A stretch of 64,000 nt of DNA, taken from the NCBI RefSeq assembly GCF_004367585.1, contig NZ_CP038015.1:2734001-2798000 (forward strand). The letters run 5' to 3'. Source of the stretch: Paenisporosarcina antarctica. Lineage in GTDB: Bacteria; Bacillota; Bacilli; Bacillales_A; Planococcaceae. The position numbers and the translations under genes are program-made. The notes beneath the pieces were generated by a model. The model was not told where the DNA came from and searched no databases. It saw only the letters and a program-made list of their open reading frames with translations. Positions 17,525 to 26,298 of the stretch are shown in pieces (position 1 is the stretch's first letter; the number at the start of each line of letters is the position of its first letter).

Positions 17525-17801
17525 TAAAATGGGATTGCAGATACTTTAAAACGAGATTAGATCGGCAGAAATTGTATCTTCGGCCGATCTTTTTCAAGAC
17601 AGTAAGTGTCCCTTCTCTAATTAACCCAAAATCAAAGAATTGTGTACGTCATGTTTGTAGGCGAGCGACGGACGCACACCCGCCGCAGGATTGCCTATAA
17701 GAACGAGCGAAGATAGAAGTGACAACGTCACTTCTATCTTCGCTTTCATTCCCTAGGTTATGATTGCAGCAGTTTTGCCGTCCAAAGCGATCCGGAAACC
17801 A
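17525..17801 (+). repeat. Dispersed element R, copy 4
   Basis: Near-full copy, with a diverged left hairpin and a 17-bp perfect hairpin at 17707-17723 and 17727-17743 (core GAAGTGAC/GTCACTTC). It ends at GATCCGGAAACCAG. Confidence 0.8.
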
Positions 17802-17862
17802 GAGTAGACGCAGGGGTTCTATAGGTTCTGCCCTTTATCTTTTCTTTCTGTAAAGTGTTACG

Positions 17863-18143
17863 AGAGGATGTTGCGAACGGTATAGTATGCGAAACCCTTC
17901 TTTCAAGTAACGCAGAATAATATTATATAGGTAGCAACAAGCCGCCGAAATTGCATCTTCGGCTGCTTCCTTTCTCAGCAATAAGTATCCCTTCTCTATT
18001 TAACCCAAAATCAAAAAACTGTACACTCCATGGTTGAAGGAGAGCGACGGACGCACAACAGCCGTAGGATTGCCTATCTTCGCTTTCATTCCCTAGGTTA
18101 TGGTGCAGCTTGTTTGCCGTCCAAAGCGAACCGGAAACCATAG
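17863..18143 (+). repeat. Dispersed element R, copy 5
   Basis: Copy with GCCGAAATTGCATCTTCGGC near the left, TTAACCCAAAATCAAA in the middle, and CGAACCGGAAACCATAG at the end. The core hairpin is deleted (GCCTATCTTCGCTTTC joins directly). A short 3' echo (TTTCATTCCCTAGG) follows at about 18188-18202. Confidence 0.75.
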
Positions 18144-18289
18144 TCGATACATTATAGAAAATCCTTCTTTCACTTGGAGATCTACGCTTTCATTCCCTAG
18201 GATTGTCTCAATTATTTCACGTGGAACTATTTAATTTTTCTTCGATACTAACTAAAGAAGGCCTTACACCTAAAAATGGACACATAAAA

Positions 18290-18328
18290 ACACCTCCCGC
18301 ATTTCTTTAGGTAGGTGTCTTCATTTTC
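18290..18328 (-). terminator. Terminator of the IDEAL-domain gene
   Basis: Arms AGACACCT/AGGTGTTT with a T-run on the minus strand, about 30-70 bp after the stop at 18358. Confidence 0.55.
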
Positions 18329-18357
18329 TATTAAGTCCCATGGTTATCCTCCAACGG

Positions 18358-18792
18358 TTAGTCTATTAGGCGGTTAAAGAGACTCTCATCTCTCATCAAC
18401 AGTGCGTAGTCAATCATCCGGCTACGATTTGCTTCTTCTAGTAACGAAATGAATTCTTTCGCTTCCTCTTTTACATCGCTCGTAATCTCGCCATTATCAT
18501 CTTCCCCGTGTTTTAAGATAGTTTGCAAATGCATATGAATATCTGACACTAACAATAATTGATAGAGTGGTAAACGAATAAATCTATTTCCTTTTTGAAA
18601 GACGAAGACCTCGGACAAGTTTTCGACTTGATACGTATTCATATTAACAATAATTTCTTTTCCTTCTACTGGGATGAAGTGAAAAAGTTCATCATCTTTC
18701 TTAATGGAAAAGTATTGATATGCAAAAACCAATTTCATTTTTTGACCTTCTAATTTCGAATAAAATGGTTTCATAAGTTGTACGTGTAACAT
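18358..18792 (-). CDS. IDEAL-domain protein
   Basis: 144-aa cytoplasmic protein. The last ~22 residues (SRMIDYALLMRDESLFNRLID) match the short IDEAL motif (PF08858). The N-terminal ~100 residues are predicted beta-rich and unassigned. IDEAL motifs occur in several Bacillales proteins such as YpiB and ComK-linked products, and function is poorly known. A strong GGGGGG-type ribosome binding site precedes the ATG. Confidence 0.6.
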   Translation of the reverse strand: MLHVQLMKPFYSKLEGQKMKLVFAYQYFSIKKDDELFHFIPVEGKEIIVNMNTYQVENLSEVFVFQKGNRFIRLPLYQLLLVSDIHMHLQTILKHGEDDNGEITSDVKEEAKEFISLLEEANRSRMIDYALLMRDESLFNRLID

Positions 18793-18874
18793 TGTAATCC
18801 CCCCTTTTTTACTAAATATTCTGACTACTACTATTATATCACACTACCCTTCTTTTCGTGCATGACACATTCTG

Positions 18875-18906
18875 AAAAAGACTGCCTTTTAATAGGCAGT
18901 CTTTTT
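18875..18906. terminator. Bidirectional terminator
   Basis: AAAAAGACTGCC/GGCAGTCTTTTT, perfect 12-bp arms (18875-18886 and 18895-18906). It terminates the minus-strand gene ending at 18911. Confidence 0.9.
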
Positions 18907-18910
18907 GACC

Positions 18911-19255
18911 TTACCTATTTGGTTTCTTGAATGTAAAAAAACCATATCCTTGTTCATGATATTGAATAAAAAATCCACGCAGTATGTATTGAAGCGTTGA
19001 TTCATATTGAGTTCCCATTGATTCTTTGATACTAAAAGAGCATTTATTATTTACAAAATCAATTTCCATATCTTCAATTTGGATACTGTTGAAAGTTATA
19101 CGTTTGATACGTGCCACACCTTTGTCATTTGATAAAATAACTGCTGATTTTCGTTCTCCCTTTGGGGTAAAATAAAACAGAAATTCTTGGCCGTTTTGAT
19201 TTTTTATAGCACTTTGATGTAACCCGGGTAATATGAACTCATAGTGTGGGCAAAT
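18911..19255 (-). CDS. Hypothetical protein, probable ATT start
   Basis: A 114-codon frame with protein-like content (CPHYEFILPGLHQSAIKNQN, then EFLFYFTPKGERKSAVILSN, then ARIKRITFNSIQIEDMEIDF). The first ATG/GTG in frame is the GTG at 19115-19117, which has AAAGGT abutting it and no proper spacing. Coding character extends upstream to a TGA at 19259-19261. The only position with a spaced AAAGG site is ATT at 19253-19255. Either ATT initiates, as in infC, or the true start was lost. No family is recognised. Confidence 0.5.
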   Translation of the reverse strand: MCPHYEFILPGLHQSAIKNQNGQEFLFYFTPKGERKSAVILSNDKGVARIKRITFNSIQIEDMEIDFVNNKCSFSIKESMGTQYESTLQYILRGFFIQYHEQGYGFFTFKKPNR

Positions 19256-19543
19256 AAATCAACCTTTCATCATTTAGTTAACTTAACCTTAGTTATTTAG
19301 CCTTATTAATTGGTACAATATAACTAAGTTAATTTTACTAAAAATTCTGTTTAATGGCAATCGAATTACGCTATTATTCCACATTATTTTACAAATACTG
19401 CGAATGACATATAGAACTTTCAATTTTAGACACCCATACTCTAAAGAGATGTTGAATTAATTACCCCATCGAGATCTAGGTCACGTAAACGTCAATAATT
19501 TTGATCCTGTTTACTATGTTAATTTTAAAAATTAAATGTATTT

Positions 19544-19571
19544 TTGACAGATTATCTTCATTTACTATCTT
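19544..19571 (+). promoter_or_regulatory. SigA-type promoter of the SWIM-SNF2 operon
   Basis: TTGACA at 19544-19549 and TATCTT at 19566-19571, spaced by 16 bp, about 80 bp upstream of the first start. A 15-bp direct repeat TTTACTATgTTAATT / TTTACTATcTTAATT (19510 and 19561) overlaps it and may be an operator. Confidence 0.55.
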
Positions 19572-19649
19572 AATTGTTTCCTTTCGCTTACGGTTTTGTA
19601 CAAAAAGCCGTATAATGAAAGGAAACCTTTTTTTTTGGAGATGTTACTG

Positions 19650-21200
19650 TTGAGCCATTCATTATTTAATATTGCCGTACGTTACCAAACTCATATCCAA
19701 CAATGGATGGAGACTATTTCTGATGACCTGAACCCGTCTATTAAAGAAGATGAAGAGCTTGTACGTCGCGCATCCTTCTCTGTACGTAATGGGATAGTAA
19801 GTACGCTTTCGTATGATCCTTACGAACATGTATTAACAGCAAAAGTTCAGGATGTTACTCCTGTCATTGTCACTATTTATTTACTTGATGAGCAAGTGAA
19901 GTGTAATTGTCCTGAAAATCGTCTATGCCGTCACAGTTTAGCTGTCATTTTTAGTTTATATATGCAAAAATTTTCTTTATCTGAGTGGGTTCAAGAATGG
20001 CGTTCGAAAAAGACAGAGCAACTTTCTCTGCTTTCAAATGAACGTACGCCTGAAAGTTGGAACGCAATTGTTCAATCGGCGTTTAATGCAGTTTCGGCTG
20101 ATTGGTCTTGGAAAGAGCGTTATTATATCGACAACTCAATTATGCAAATGAAGCAAAAACTAAAGAAGTATAGGCCTTTTGAACGCGAATGGCAGCCTAT
20201 TTACGATATATATACACGTACGATGTTAATACGCTTATTGTTTGAATCCACTGAAGAGCTAAACGAAAGTATGTTTCGTTCCTCGATTCAAGCGGATATT
20301 GAAGAAATGCAACATCAGTTGTTGAATCTTTCGAATAAACCACGTTTGTTCGCAGCGGATGCTTTTTATGATGCGCTCGTTTTGCATGTACGTTATATCG
20401 TCTACGATTTTGAAGCAATGTTTGATCTTCGTTTCAATTTGCTACATGCATTTTGGGTTATTTTATTTTCAGAAAAAACCCGTCGTGAAGAAGAATTTTC
20501 TTACTTAAATGAATTAATAGGTTTTAATAACGACTTATTCCGGGCATTCTTCTGTGTGTTGCTTAAGAAAAAGGATGAATTACAACTCATTACACAAAAA
20601 GTTCATGCTAGCAATATGCCTGAATGGATGCACCTAGCCAAGCTAGCAAAAGAACAAGATGATTTAACCTCATTAACAACTATTTTGTATGCGATGCGTC
20701 CACATATTTTTGATTATGTAAATAGTCATTTGTCTGCTTGGAACCGTTCTTTGTTCGTATCCAAATTATATGAGTTGTACAAATTTATTGACATTCCAGA
20801 CGCGGAACGCGAACAACTTTTTTGGCAATTTGGAACGTTTGGTGTACGCGCCTATTCAGATTTCTTAATTGAACAAAGCCGTTTTAAAGACTGGGTTGCT
20901 CTGCATCACCGCTTTGAGTCAACACTTGATTATGCGGAGTCTTGTGGCATGAAGACCGTGTTACAGGAAGCACCTGAAACGGTATTGCCTTTTTATCATG
21001 TTCTTGCGGTCAGTGAAGTGCGTGAACGAAATCGCCATAATTATAAACAGGCCGTTCGTATTTGGAAAAAAATGAAATCAGCTGCTAAGAAAAGTGGCAA
21101 AACCGATTATTGGAATGACTACGTGAACGAAGTACAACTAAAATATAAACGCTTACGTGCTCTCCAAGAGGAGATACAGAAAGGAAACTTGCCATTATGA
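19650..21200 (+). CDS. SWIM zinc-finger protein
   Basis: 516-aa protein with a SWIM-type zinc finger CNCPENRLCRH at about residues 92-102, followed by a long helical region. SWIM proteins next to SNF2 helicases are a recurring Bacillales pair and probably act on DNA together. An ATG lies at 19641, but GGAG directly abuts it; TTG at 19650-19652 has GGAG nine bases upstream and gives residues SHSLFNIAVRY. The stop TGA overlaps the next ATG by four bases. Confidence 0.85.
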   Translation: MSHSLFNIAVRYQTHIQQWMETISDDLNPSIKEDEELVRRASFSVRNGIVSTLSYDPYEHVLTAKVQDVTPVIVTIYLLDEQVKCNCPENRLCRHSLAVIFSLYMQKFSLSEWVQEWRSKKTEQLSLLSNERTPESWNAIVQSAFNAVSADWSWKERYYIDNSIMQMKQKLKKYRPFEREWQPIYDIYTRTMLIRLLFESTEELNESMFRSSIQADIEEMQHQLLNLSNKPRLFAADAFYDALVLHVRYIVYDFEAMFDLRFNLLHAFWVILFSEKTRREEEFSYLNELIGFNNDLFRAFFCVLLKKKDELQLITQKVHASNMPEWMHLAKLAKEQDDLTSLTTILYAMRPHIFDYVNSHLSAWNRSLFVSKLYELYKFIDIPDAEREQLFWQFGTFGVRAYSDFLIEQSRFKDWVALHHRFESTLDYAESCGMKTVLQEAPETVLPFYHVLAVSEVRERNRHNYKQAVRIWKKMKSAAKKSGKTDYWNDYVNEVQLKYKRLRALQEEIQKGNLPL

Positions 21201-23926
21201 CTTCCAGTGTATCGCCTTTTATGAAAAACCTAATTCTGTCATTCGAACAAATGGATGATGGTTTTACGACCGTACATGCCTATAACGATGATGGTATGCG
21301 GTTATTTACCGAACAATGGATTTCGTTTATTTCCTTTCAACATGAATCATCTTTTTATGGTTTGCATCACGATGAAGAAACTCGCTTTCAAACATTAGAG
21401 CTAGTGGAACTTTTTTCTCAATCCAATATACATCCTTATGTACATGTTAGTGGGAGAGCACAAGAAGATGATGTAACCATTTCAACAATTCAGCAAGCCT
21501 CAAGTTTGTGGAGTTCCCCTACGCTGTGGGATCAACTTAGTATTGAAGACGAGTCGCTAGTCCTTCATGCAGAGGATGTAAGTGATGAGGCACAAGCAAT
21601 GCTTACTTCTGCTATCCAACAAAAGCTATACAGTGCCGGTTTAACGTTTTCGGATATTCCAACACTCCTGCCCTTTTTCAAACAAGGTGGATGGCCCTTA
21701 CAACCACAGAGTGGAAATGCAGATGTCAACGTGGCACTCCGTTTGTCCGAACCTGAATCTTTTCCAGATGATTGGCTTCTTGAAACAGTTGTTCGTGGGA
21801 AGAGAAGTTCTTCGCACTGGACACCGCCTGTTCGAAAGAAGCAATCATCAATTTCAGATGCTTTACCGGATAAATGGAAAATTCACGCACCTTATGTTTA
21901 TGAGACGCAAACCCAAATACTCGACTTGATGAATATTGAAGCGAGTCCAGAATCTTTTTTATCCCGTAATTTAAGCGATTTGGATGTTCGTCACTTCTTA
22001 CGTGATGATGCTGCCCGGTTGCAAGCACTTGGTTTTGAAGTCATTTTGCCTGCTTGGTTAAAAGTCGTGAAGGACTCAAAACTTCGTGTCAAATCGAATG
22101 CGAATACCACTTCATTTAAAACGACTGCCGGATTGAATGAAATCTTGACGTTCGATTGGAATTTCTCCTTAAACGGTCAAGCCATTTCAGAAGATCAATT
22201 CAAACAAATGGTTGAAGAAAATCGTGAATACATTCGTGCTGGAAATGAGTGGTTCCGTATTGATTCAAACTGGATGCATGAGATTCGTCAATTAATGGAT
22301 CAAACGGAAACCGAAAACTGGACCGTCAAAGAATTGCTATTTCGTGAGTTGCCAGATGCATTGGTACAAGGGGAAGATAGCGAAGATGAAGATGATCCGT
22401 TATTCCAATTCGAGCTAAATCAATCTCTGAAGAAGTATTTGGAACAGCTTCAAGATAAAAAAGAATTACCTACAACCATTGTGTCTCCTCACCTGTTAAC
22501 AGAGCTACGTCCTTATCAACAAGAAGGATTTGATTGGCTCGTATTTATGCGTGAGCAAGGATTTGGCGTTTGTTTAGCGGATGATATGGGGCTCGGAAAG
22601 ACTGTACAGTTGATTGCCTATTTACTACATGTGCACCGGACCAATAAAACGAACAAGCCATCGTTCATCATTTGCCCAACATCTGTTTTAGGAAACTGGC
22701 AAAAAGAGTTGGCGCATTTTGCACCTGACTTAGATGTTCATGTGCATTATGGCCAAACACGTTCAAAAGAAGAATCCACAGCTGCCTTTCTTGAAAATAT
22801 AAAACCAGATGTAGTGTTAACCACGTTTGGTACGGCTTCACAAGATGCTGAATCTTTAAGTGAAATCGAGTGGTCAAGTGTGACGCTTGACGAAGCCCAA
22901 AATATTAAAAATATGCATACAAAACAAAGCCGTGCCATTCGTAAATTATGTGGTGAACACCATTTAGCATTAACAGGAACGCCAGTTGAAAATCGATTGT
23001 CTGAGTTATGGGCCATTTTCGACTTCATTTACAAAGGATATTTAGGTAGTTTCCGGAAGTTCCAAGAAAACTATATTGCACCGATTGAGCGTGATGATTC
23101 TGAAAATCACAAGCAAAAATTGCGTACAAAAATCCGTCCTTTCTTATTAAGACGTACAAAACAAGATCCAGAGTTGCTGTTAAATCTTCCAGATAAACAA
23201 GAGCAGCGCGAGTATTGCCCGTTAACGACTGAGCAAGCGGCGCTTTACGAAAGCTTGATTCAAGAAACGCTGTTCAAGCTCGAAACATTAACAGGTTTTG
23301 AGAAAAAAGGACTTATCTTAAAAATGTTAACCAAGCTGAAACAACTGTGTAATCATCCAGCCCTTTATTTAAAAGAGGGGTTTGGTGAAGCGGAGTATAT
23401 GATGGAGCGTTCTGAAAAATTAGCGCGCATTGTAACACTTGCAGCTGAAATTGCGGCTCGTGGTGAGCAATGTCTCATTTTCACCCAGTACATCGGAATG
23501 GGTCACCTATTACAACATTGTTTAAGTGAGTTACACGACATTGATCCACCATTTTTATCAGGAAGTATGCCAAAAGCGCAGCGCGACAATTTAGTTGAAG
23601 CGTTCCAAGAAAAAGAATTCCCTGTGTTTATTTTGTCGTTGAAAGCTGGCGGAACGGGACTTAATTTAACAGCTGCTAACCATGTCTTGCATGCCGATCG
23701 TTGGTGGAACCCTGCCGTCGAAAATCAAGCGACCGACCGTGCATATCGCATTGGTCAAACACGTTTTGTGCATGTGCATAAGTTTGTGACGATTGGTACG
23801 ATTGAAGAAAAAATCGATAAGTTGCTTGCCGATAAGCAAGCATTATCCGAAGACTTAATTCAATCAAGTAAATGGATTACGGAAATGGCAGATGAAGATC
23901 TAAAGGAACTTTTAACTTTAGGATAA
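21197..23926 (+). CDS. SNF2-family DEAD/DEAH-box helicase
   Basis: 909-aa ATP-dependent DNA translocase. The N-terminal half (about residues 1-430) is an SNF2-associated domain. The motor shows DDMGLGKTVQL (motif I), LDEAQNIKN (II), LTGTPVENRLSELW (III), FLSGSMPKAQR and LSLKAGGTGLNL (V), and ATDRAYRIGQ (VI). It starts at ATGA overlapping the SWIM-protein stop, so translation is coupled. A role in DNA repair or recombination, or defence against foreign DNA, is possible but not shown by sequence. Confidence 0.92.
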   Translation: MTSSVSPFMKNLILSFEQMDDGFTTVHAYNDDGMRLFTEQWISFISFQHESSFYGLHHDEETRFQTLELVELFSQSNIHPYVHVSGRAQEDDVTISTIQQASSLWSSPTLWDQLSIEDESLVLHAEDVSDEAQAMLTSAIQQKLYSAGLTFSDIPTLLPFFKQGGWPLQPQSGNADVNVALRLSEPESFPDDWLLETVVRGKRSSSHWTPPVRKKQSSISDALPDKWKIHAPYVYETQTQILDLMNIEASPESFLSRNLSDLDVRHFLRDDAARLQALGFEVILPAWLKVVKDSKLRVKSNANTTSFKTTAGLNEILTFDWNFSLNGQAISEDQFKQMVEENREYIRAGNEWFRIDSNWMHEIRQLMDQTETENWTVKELLFRELPDALVQGEDSEDEDDPLFQFELNQSLKKYLEQLQDKKELPTTIVSPHLLTELRPYQQEGFDWLVFMREQGFGVCLADDMGLGKTVQLIAYLLHVHRTNKTNKPSFIICPTSVLGNWQKELAHFAPDLDVHVHYGQTRSKEESTAAFLENIKPDVVLTTFGTASQDAESLSEIEWSSVTLDEAQNIKNMHTKQSRAIRKLCGEHHLALTGTPVENRLSELWAIFDFIYKGYLGSFRKFQENYIAPIERDDSENHKQKLRTKIRPFLLRRTKQDPELLLNLPDKQEQREYCPLTTEQAALYESLIQETLFKLETLTGFEKKGLILKMLTKLKQLCNHPALYLKEGFGEAEYMMERSEKLARIVTLAAEIAARGEQCLIFTQYIGMGHLLQHCLSELHDIDPPFLSGSMPKAQRDNLVEAFQEKEFPVFILSLKAGGTGLNLTAANHVLHADRWWNPAVENQATDRAYRIGQTRFVHVHKFVTIGTIEEKIDKLLADKQALSEDLIQSSKWITEMADEDLKELLTLG

Positions 23927-23937
23927 TATTTATTTTG

Positions 23938-23968
23938 AGCACCTGTCGCATTGCCGACAGGTGCTTTT
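23938..23968 (+). terminator. Terminator of the SWIM-SNF2 operon
   Basis: AGCACCTGTCG/CGACAGGTGCT (23938-23948, 23955-23965) followed by TTTT, 12 bp after the helicase stop. Confidence 0.9.
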
Positions 23969-24076
23969 CTGGGTTCTTTTTCAAATGACATTGCTGAAGA
24001 ATTTTAGTCGGCTATAATTGATTTATTTATTTGCTGCGGGACTGTCCAGAAAGTCAGTAAAAATGAATTTTTAAAG

Positions 24077-24284
24077 CAGTCTTTTCTTACGATTAGTCAA
24101 GTATCCTTATTGCTTTGCTTTCCAGCGCACTTTTATGTTTCGAAGCTAGCAAAGCGATGCAGCTCACCTTCATGTTTCGAAGCTAGCAAAGCGATGCAGA
24201 AACAGAAACAGAGATGGACGCTTTCCGCGGGCACGGCCACCGCCTCCTCACCGTACGCCCCACGGAACGGAAATCAGCGTGTAT
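24077..24284 (+). repeat. GC-rich dispersed element S, copy 2
   Basis: Begins with AGTCTTTTCTTACGATTAGT, shared with 58566. It contains a tandem duplication of the GTTTCGAAGCTAGCAAAGCG block, then GGACGCTTTCCGCGGGCACGG and an end GGAACGGAAATCAGCGTGTAT shared (inverted) with 59335-59480. Confidence 0.75.
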
Positions 24285-24450
24285 TAGCCTTTTTTCAGTT
24301 TCATAGATATTTATAAAAAAATGACATTAGTGAAATTCCATCCCTTTCTCCTGTTTTATCGAGAAGGAGATTTTATTTCACCAACGTTATATTGTACAAC
24401 CTCTTTTTACTTTCTTTAAGTTTTTATAGTTTGGTTAAATTGACTATAAA

Positions 24451-24546
24451 AAAAGTACGAAGTGACATAACGTCACTTCGTACTTTTCTCAGATTCCCTA
24501 GGTCATAGTTACAGTGGATTTGTTGTCCAAAGAGAACCCGTAAAAC
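24451..24546 (+). repeat. Dispersed element R, copy 6 (3' part), also a terminator
   Basis: Perfect 16-bp hairpin AAAAGTACGAAGTGAC/GTCACTTCGTACTTTT (24451-24466, 24472-24487), then TTCCCTAGGTCATAG and the degenerate end AGAGAACCCGTAAAACC. With its A/T tails it probably terminates the minus-strand gene ending at 24552. Confidence 0.75.
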
Positions 24547-24551
24547 CTTAT

Positions 24552-25505
24552 TTATTTACACAGTTCATATTCTTTCATCAGATTATCCATGATCTTTTGT
24601 ACCGAGAATATTTCCTTAATTTCATGAACTCTTGAACCAGCAAATACTAAGCCGTTATCGACGTCTCCATCAACTGAGTTTTTTAAGGAATCTAGTGTGC
24701 AAAAACGATAATCGCAACTTTTAAGACAGTCGTAGCATTTTTTAATCTTAACTTTTTTATTTCCATAAATCAGGTCGGTAAATTTATTTTTTATTGCGCG
24801 TCCTTCCAGTCCTACAGTAGTTTTCACAAGGACCGTTTCTCCTTCATTACAATCCAAATACATTTGTTTAAAATTTGAATGTGCATCGCATTCATCACTC
24901 GCTACAAATCTTGTGCCCATTTGTACACCTGCAGCACCCATTTGAATTGCTTTGTCTATATCAGCACCATGCAGAATACCGCCAGCCGCTATCACTGGTA
25001 TTTTTACAGCTTCTATAACTTCTGGAAGAATATCAAATAACGGTCTTTCCGTACCAAGATGTCCACCCGCTTCAAAACCTTCCACTACAACAGCTGAAGC
25101 TCCAAGTCGTTCGGCTAGTTTAGCAAATTTAGCTGATGAGACAATCGAGATGACAGGCACACCATACTCTTTACCCCAGGTATACATATCTCGTGAAAAT
25201 CCAGCACCAGATATGATAAAATCAACTTTTTCTTCCATAGCTGCTTTGATTGTTTCGGCAAAATCATTCATAGCAAACAATACGTTAACGCCAATATAAC
25301 CTTTTCCATTAGTGAGTTCTCTTGCTTTGCGAATATGTTCTCTTAATATATCGATTGAAATACCCGTGCCAGAAATAGTACCTATACCACCAGCATTTGC
25401 TACAGCGGCTGCTAATCCGCTTAAAGAAACTCTGACACCCATTCCACCTTGCATGACTGGTATTTTTGGTGTCATATGTTCAATGATCATTTTTGGAATG
25501 CTCAT
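24552..25505 (-). CDS. Nitronate monooxygenase family flavoprotein
   Basis: 317-aa TIM-barrel FMN enzyme of the 2-nitropropane dioxygenase family. Family motifs: PVMQGGMGVRVS, AAAVANAGGIGTISG, VVVEGFEAGGHLG, PVIAAGGI and GAAGVQMGTRFVA. FabK-type enoyl-ACP reductases share this fold, so the substrate is not certain. A C-terminal cluster (CYDCLKSCDYRFC) adds four closely spaced Cys not needed in classic members. AGGAGGG precedes the ATG. Neighbours deal with nitrosative stress. Confidence 0.82.
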   Translation of the reverse strand: MSIPKMIIEHMTPKIPVMQGGMGVRVSLSGLAAAVANAGGIGTISGTGISIDILREHIRKARELTNGKGYIGVNVLFAMNDFAETIKAAMEEKVDFIISGAGFSRDMYTWGKEYGVPVISIVSSAKFAKLAERLGASAVVVEGFEAGGHLGTERPLFDILPEVIEAVKIPVIAAGGILHGADIDKAIQMGAAGVQMGTRFVASDECDAHSNFKQMYLDCNEGETVLVKTTVGLEGRAIKNKFTDLIYGNKKVKIKKCYDCLKSCDYRFCTLDSLKNSVDGDVDNGLVFAGSRVHEIKEIFSVQKIMDNLMKEYELCK

Positions 25506-25603
25506 AAAATATTACCCTCCTAATGATATGTGCAATTTTTTGACTCATCGCATGAATCTTAACTTCTGTAAAGAGTTCAAAGTTATTCAAAATTCAAATT
25601 AAT

Positions 25604-25656
25604 CTGACTGATACAAATATCTCGCCCGTAATAGATGGCGCGATATTTGTTCAGTC
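25604..25656. terminator. Terminator-like inverted repeat after the hemerythrin gene
   Basis: Long imperfect stem GACTGATACAAATATC / GATATTTGTTCAGTC downstream of the stop at 25666. The minus-strand T-run is weak. Confidence 0.55.
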
Positions 25657-25665
25657 AAAATCAAA

Positions 25666-26232
25666 TCATACTATTTCTTTTATTTGCAGAGTGAGTTGTT
25701 CTTTTTCCTGAGCTGATAACATTTGTTCAGCCATAGGGAACAGAACTAATTCTTCCTTCATAAAATGATCCGTCAGAATTGTATAAGCATCATTTAAAAA
25801 AGCGATTTTCGTTTTAGCTTCATTATAATCAACAATAAGGTTTGACTTTTTCATTGAATCCATAAAGCTATTTAAGTTTTTCTTGGCCTGCTCATGTTCG
25901 TATTCCATTACGACTATCGGACCTGTATTTTTGCCTATATGTTCAGCCATCAAGGGGAATAACACATTTTCCTCCCGTATCGAATGCGGCTCAAGTTCAT
26001 CTGTGAAATCAATTACTTTACCCTGTAATTCTATTAATAAAGAATTATAGTTTCCTTCATTGCTGTTCGAATCAATACTCTTTGCAAAATCATGAAATAG
26101 ATTCATTTTTTCACGAATAGATATATGTTCCTCTTTCAATTGTTCAAGTGCAGGACACAACTTTCCTTCATAACTATTGGTTGGAGTTTGCATCGTACTC
26201 ATACTCCCACATCCTGTGAATTTTTTTGTCAT
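25666..26232 (-). CDS. Hemerythrin domain-containing protein
   Basis: 188-aa protein with a hemerythrin-like HHE fold that binds a di-iron centre. Candidate ligands lie in LKEEHISIREKM, ELEPHSIREENVLFP, MEYEHEQAKKNL and LTDHFMKEELVLFPMAEQ. Such proteins sense or bind O2 or NO. It follows the RIC gene on the same strand and fits a nitrosative-stress cluster. AGGAG lies seven to eight bases before the ATG. Confidence 0.85.
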   Translation of the reverse strand: MTKKFTGCGSMSTMQTPTNSYEGKLCPALEQLKEEHISIREKMNLFHDFAKSIDSNSNEGNYNSLLIELQGKVIDFTDELEPHSIREENVLFPLMAEHIGKNTGPIVVMEYEHEQAKKNLNSFMDSMKKSNLIVDYNEAKTKIAFLNDAYTILTDHFMKEELVLFPMAEQMLSAQEKEQLTLQIKEIV

Positions 26233-26298
26233 TGATTTATCTCCTAAGGTATTGCTTGAGCAAGCTCTTATTTCATGTTATTTCAAGTTAGTACTTCG

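Noticed and set aside
17290-17700. 136-aa frame in GC-rich element S
   Set aside because: High-GC repeat DNA gives long random frames. There is no start signal and no homology that I can recognise.
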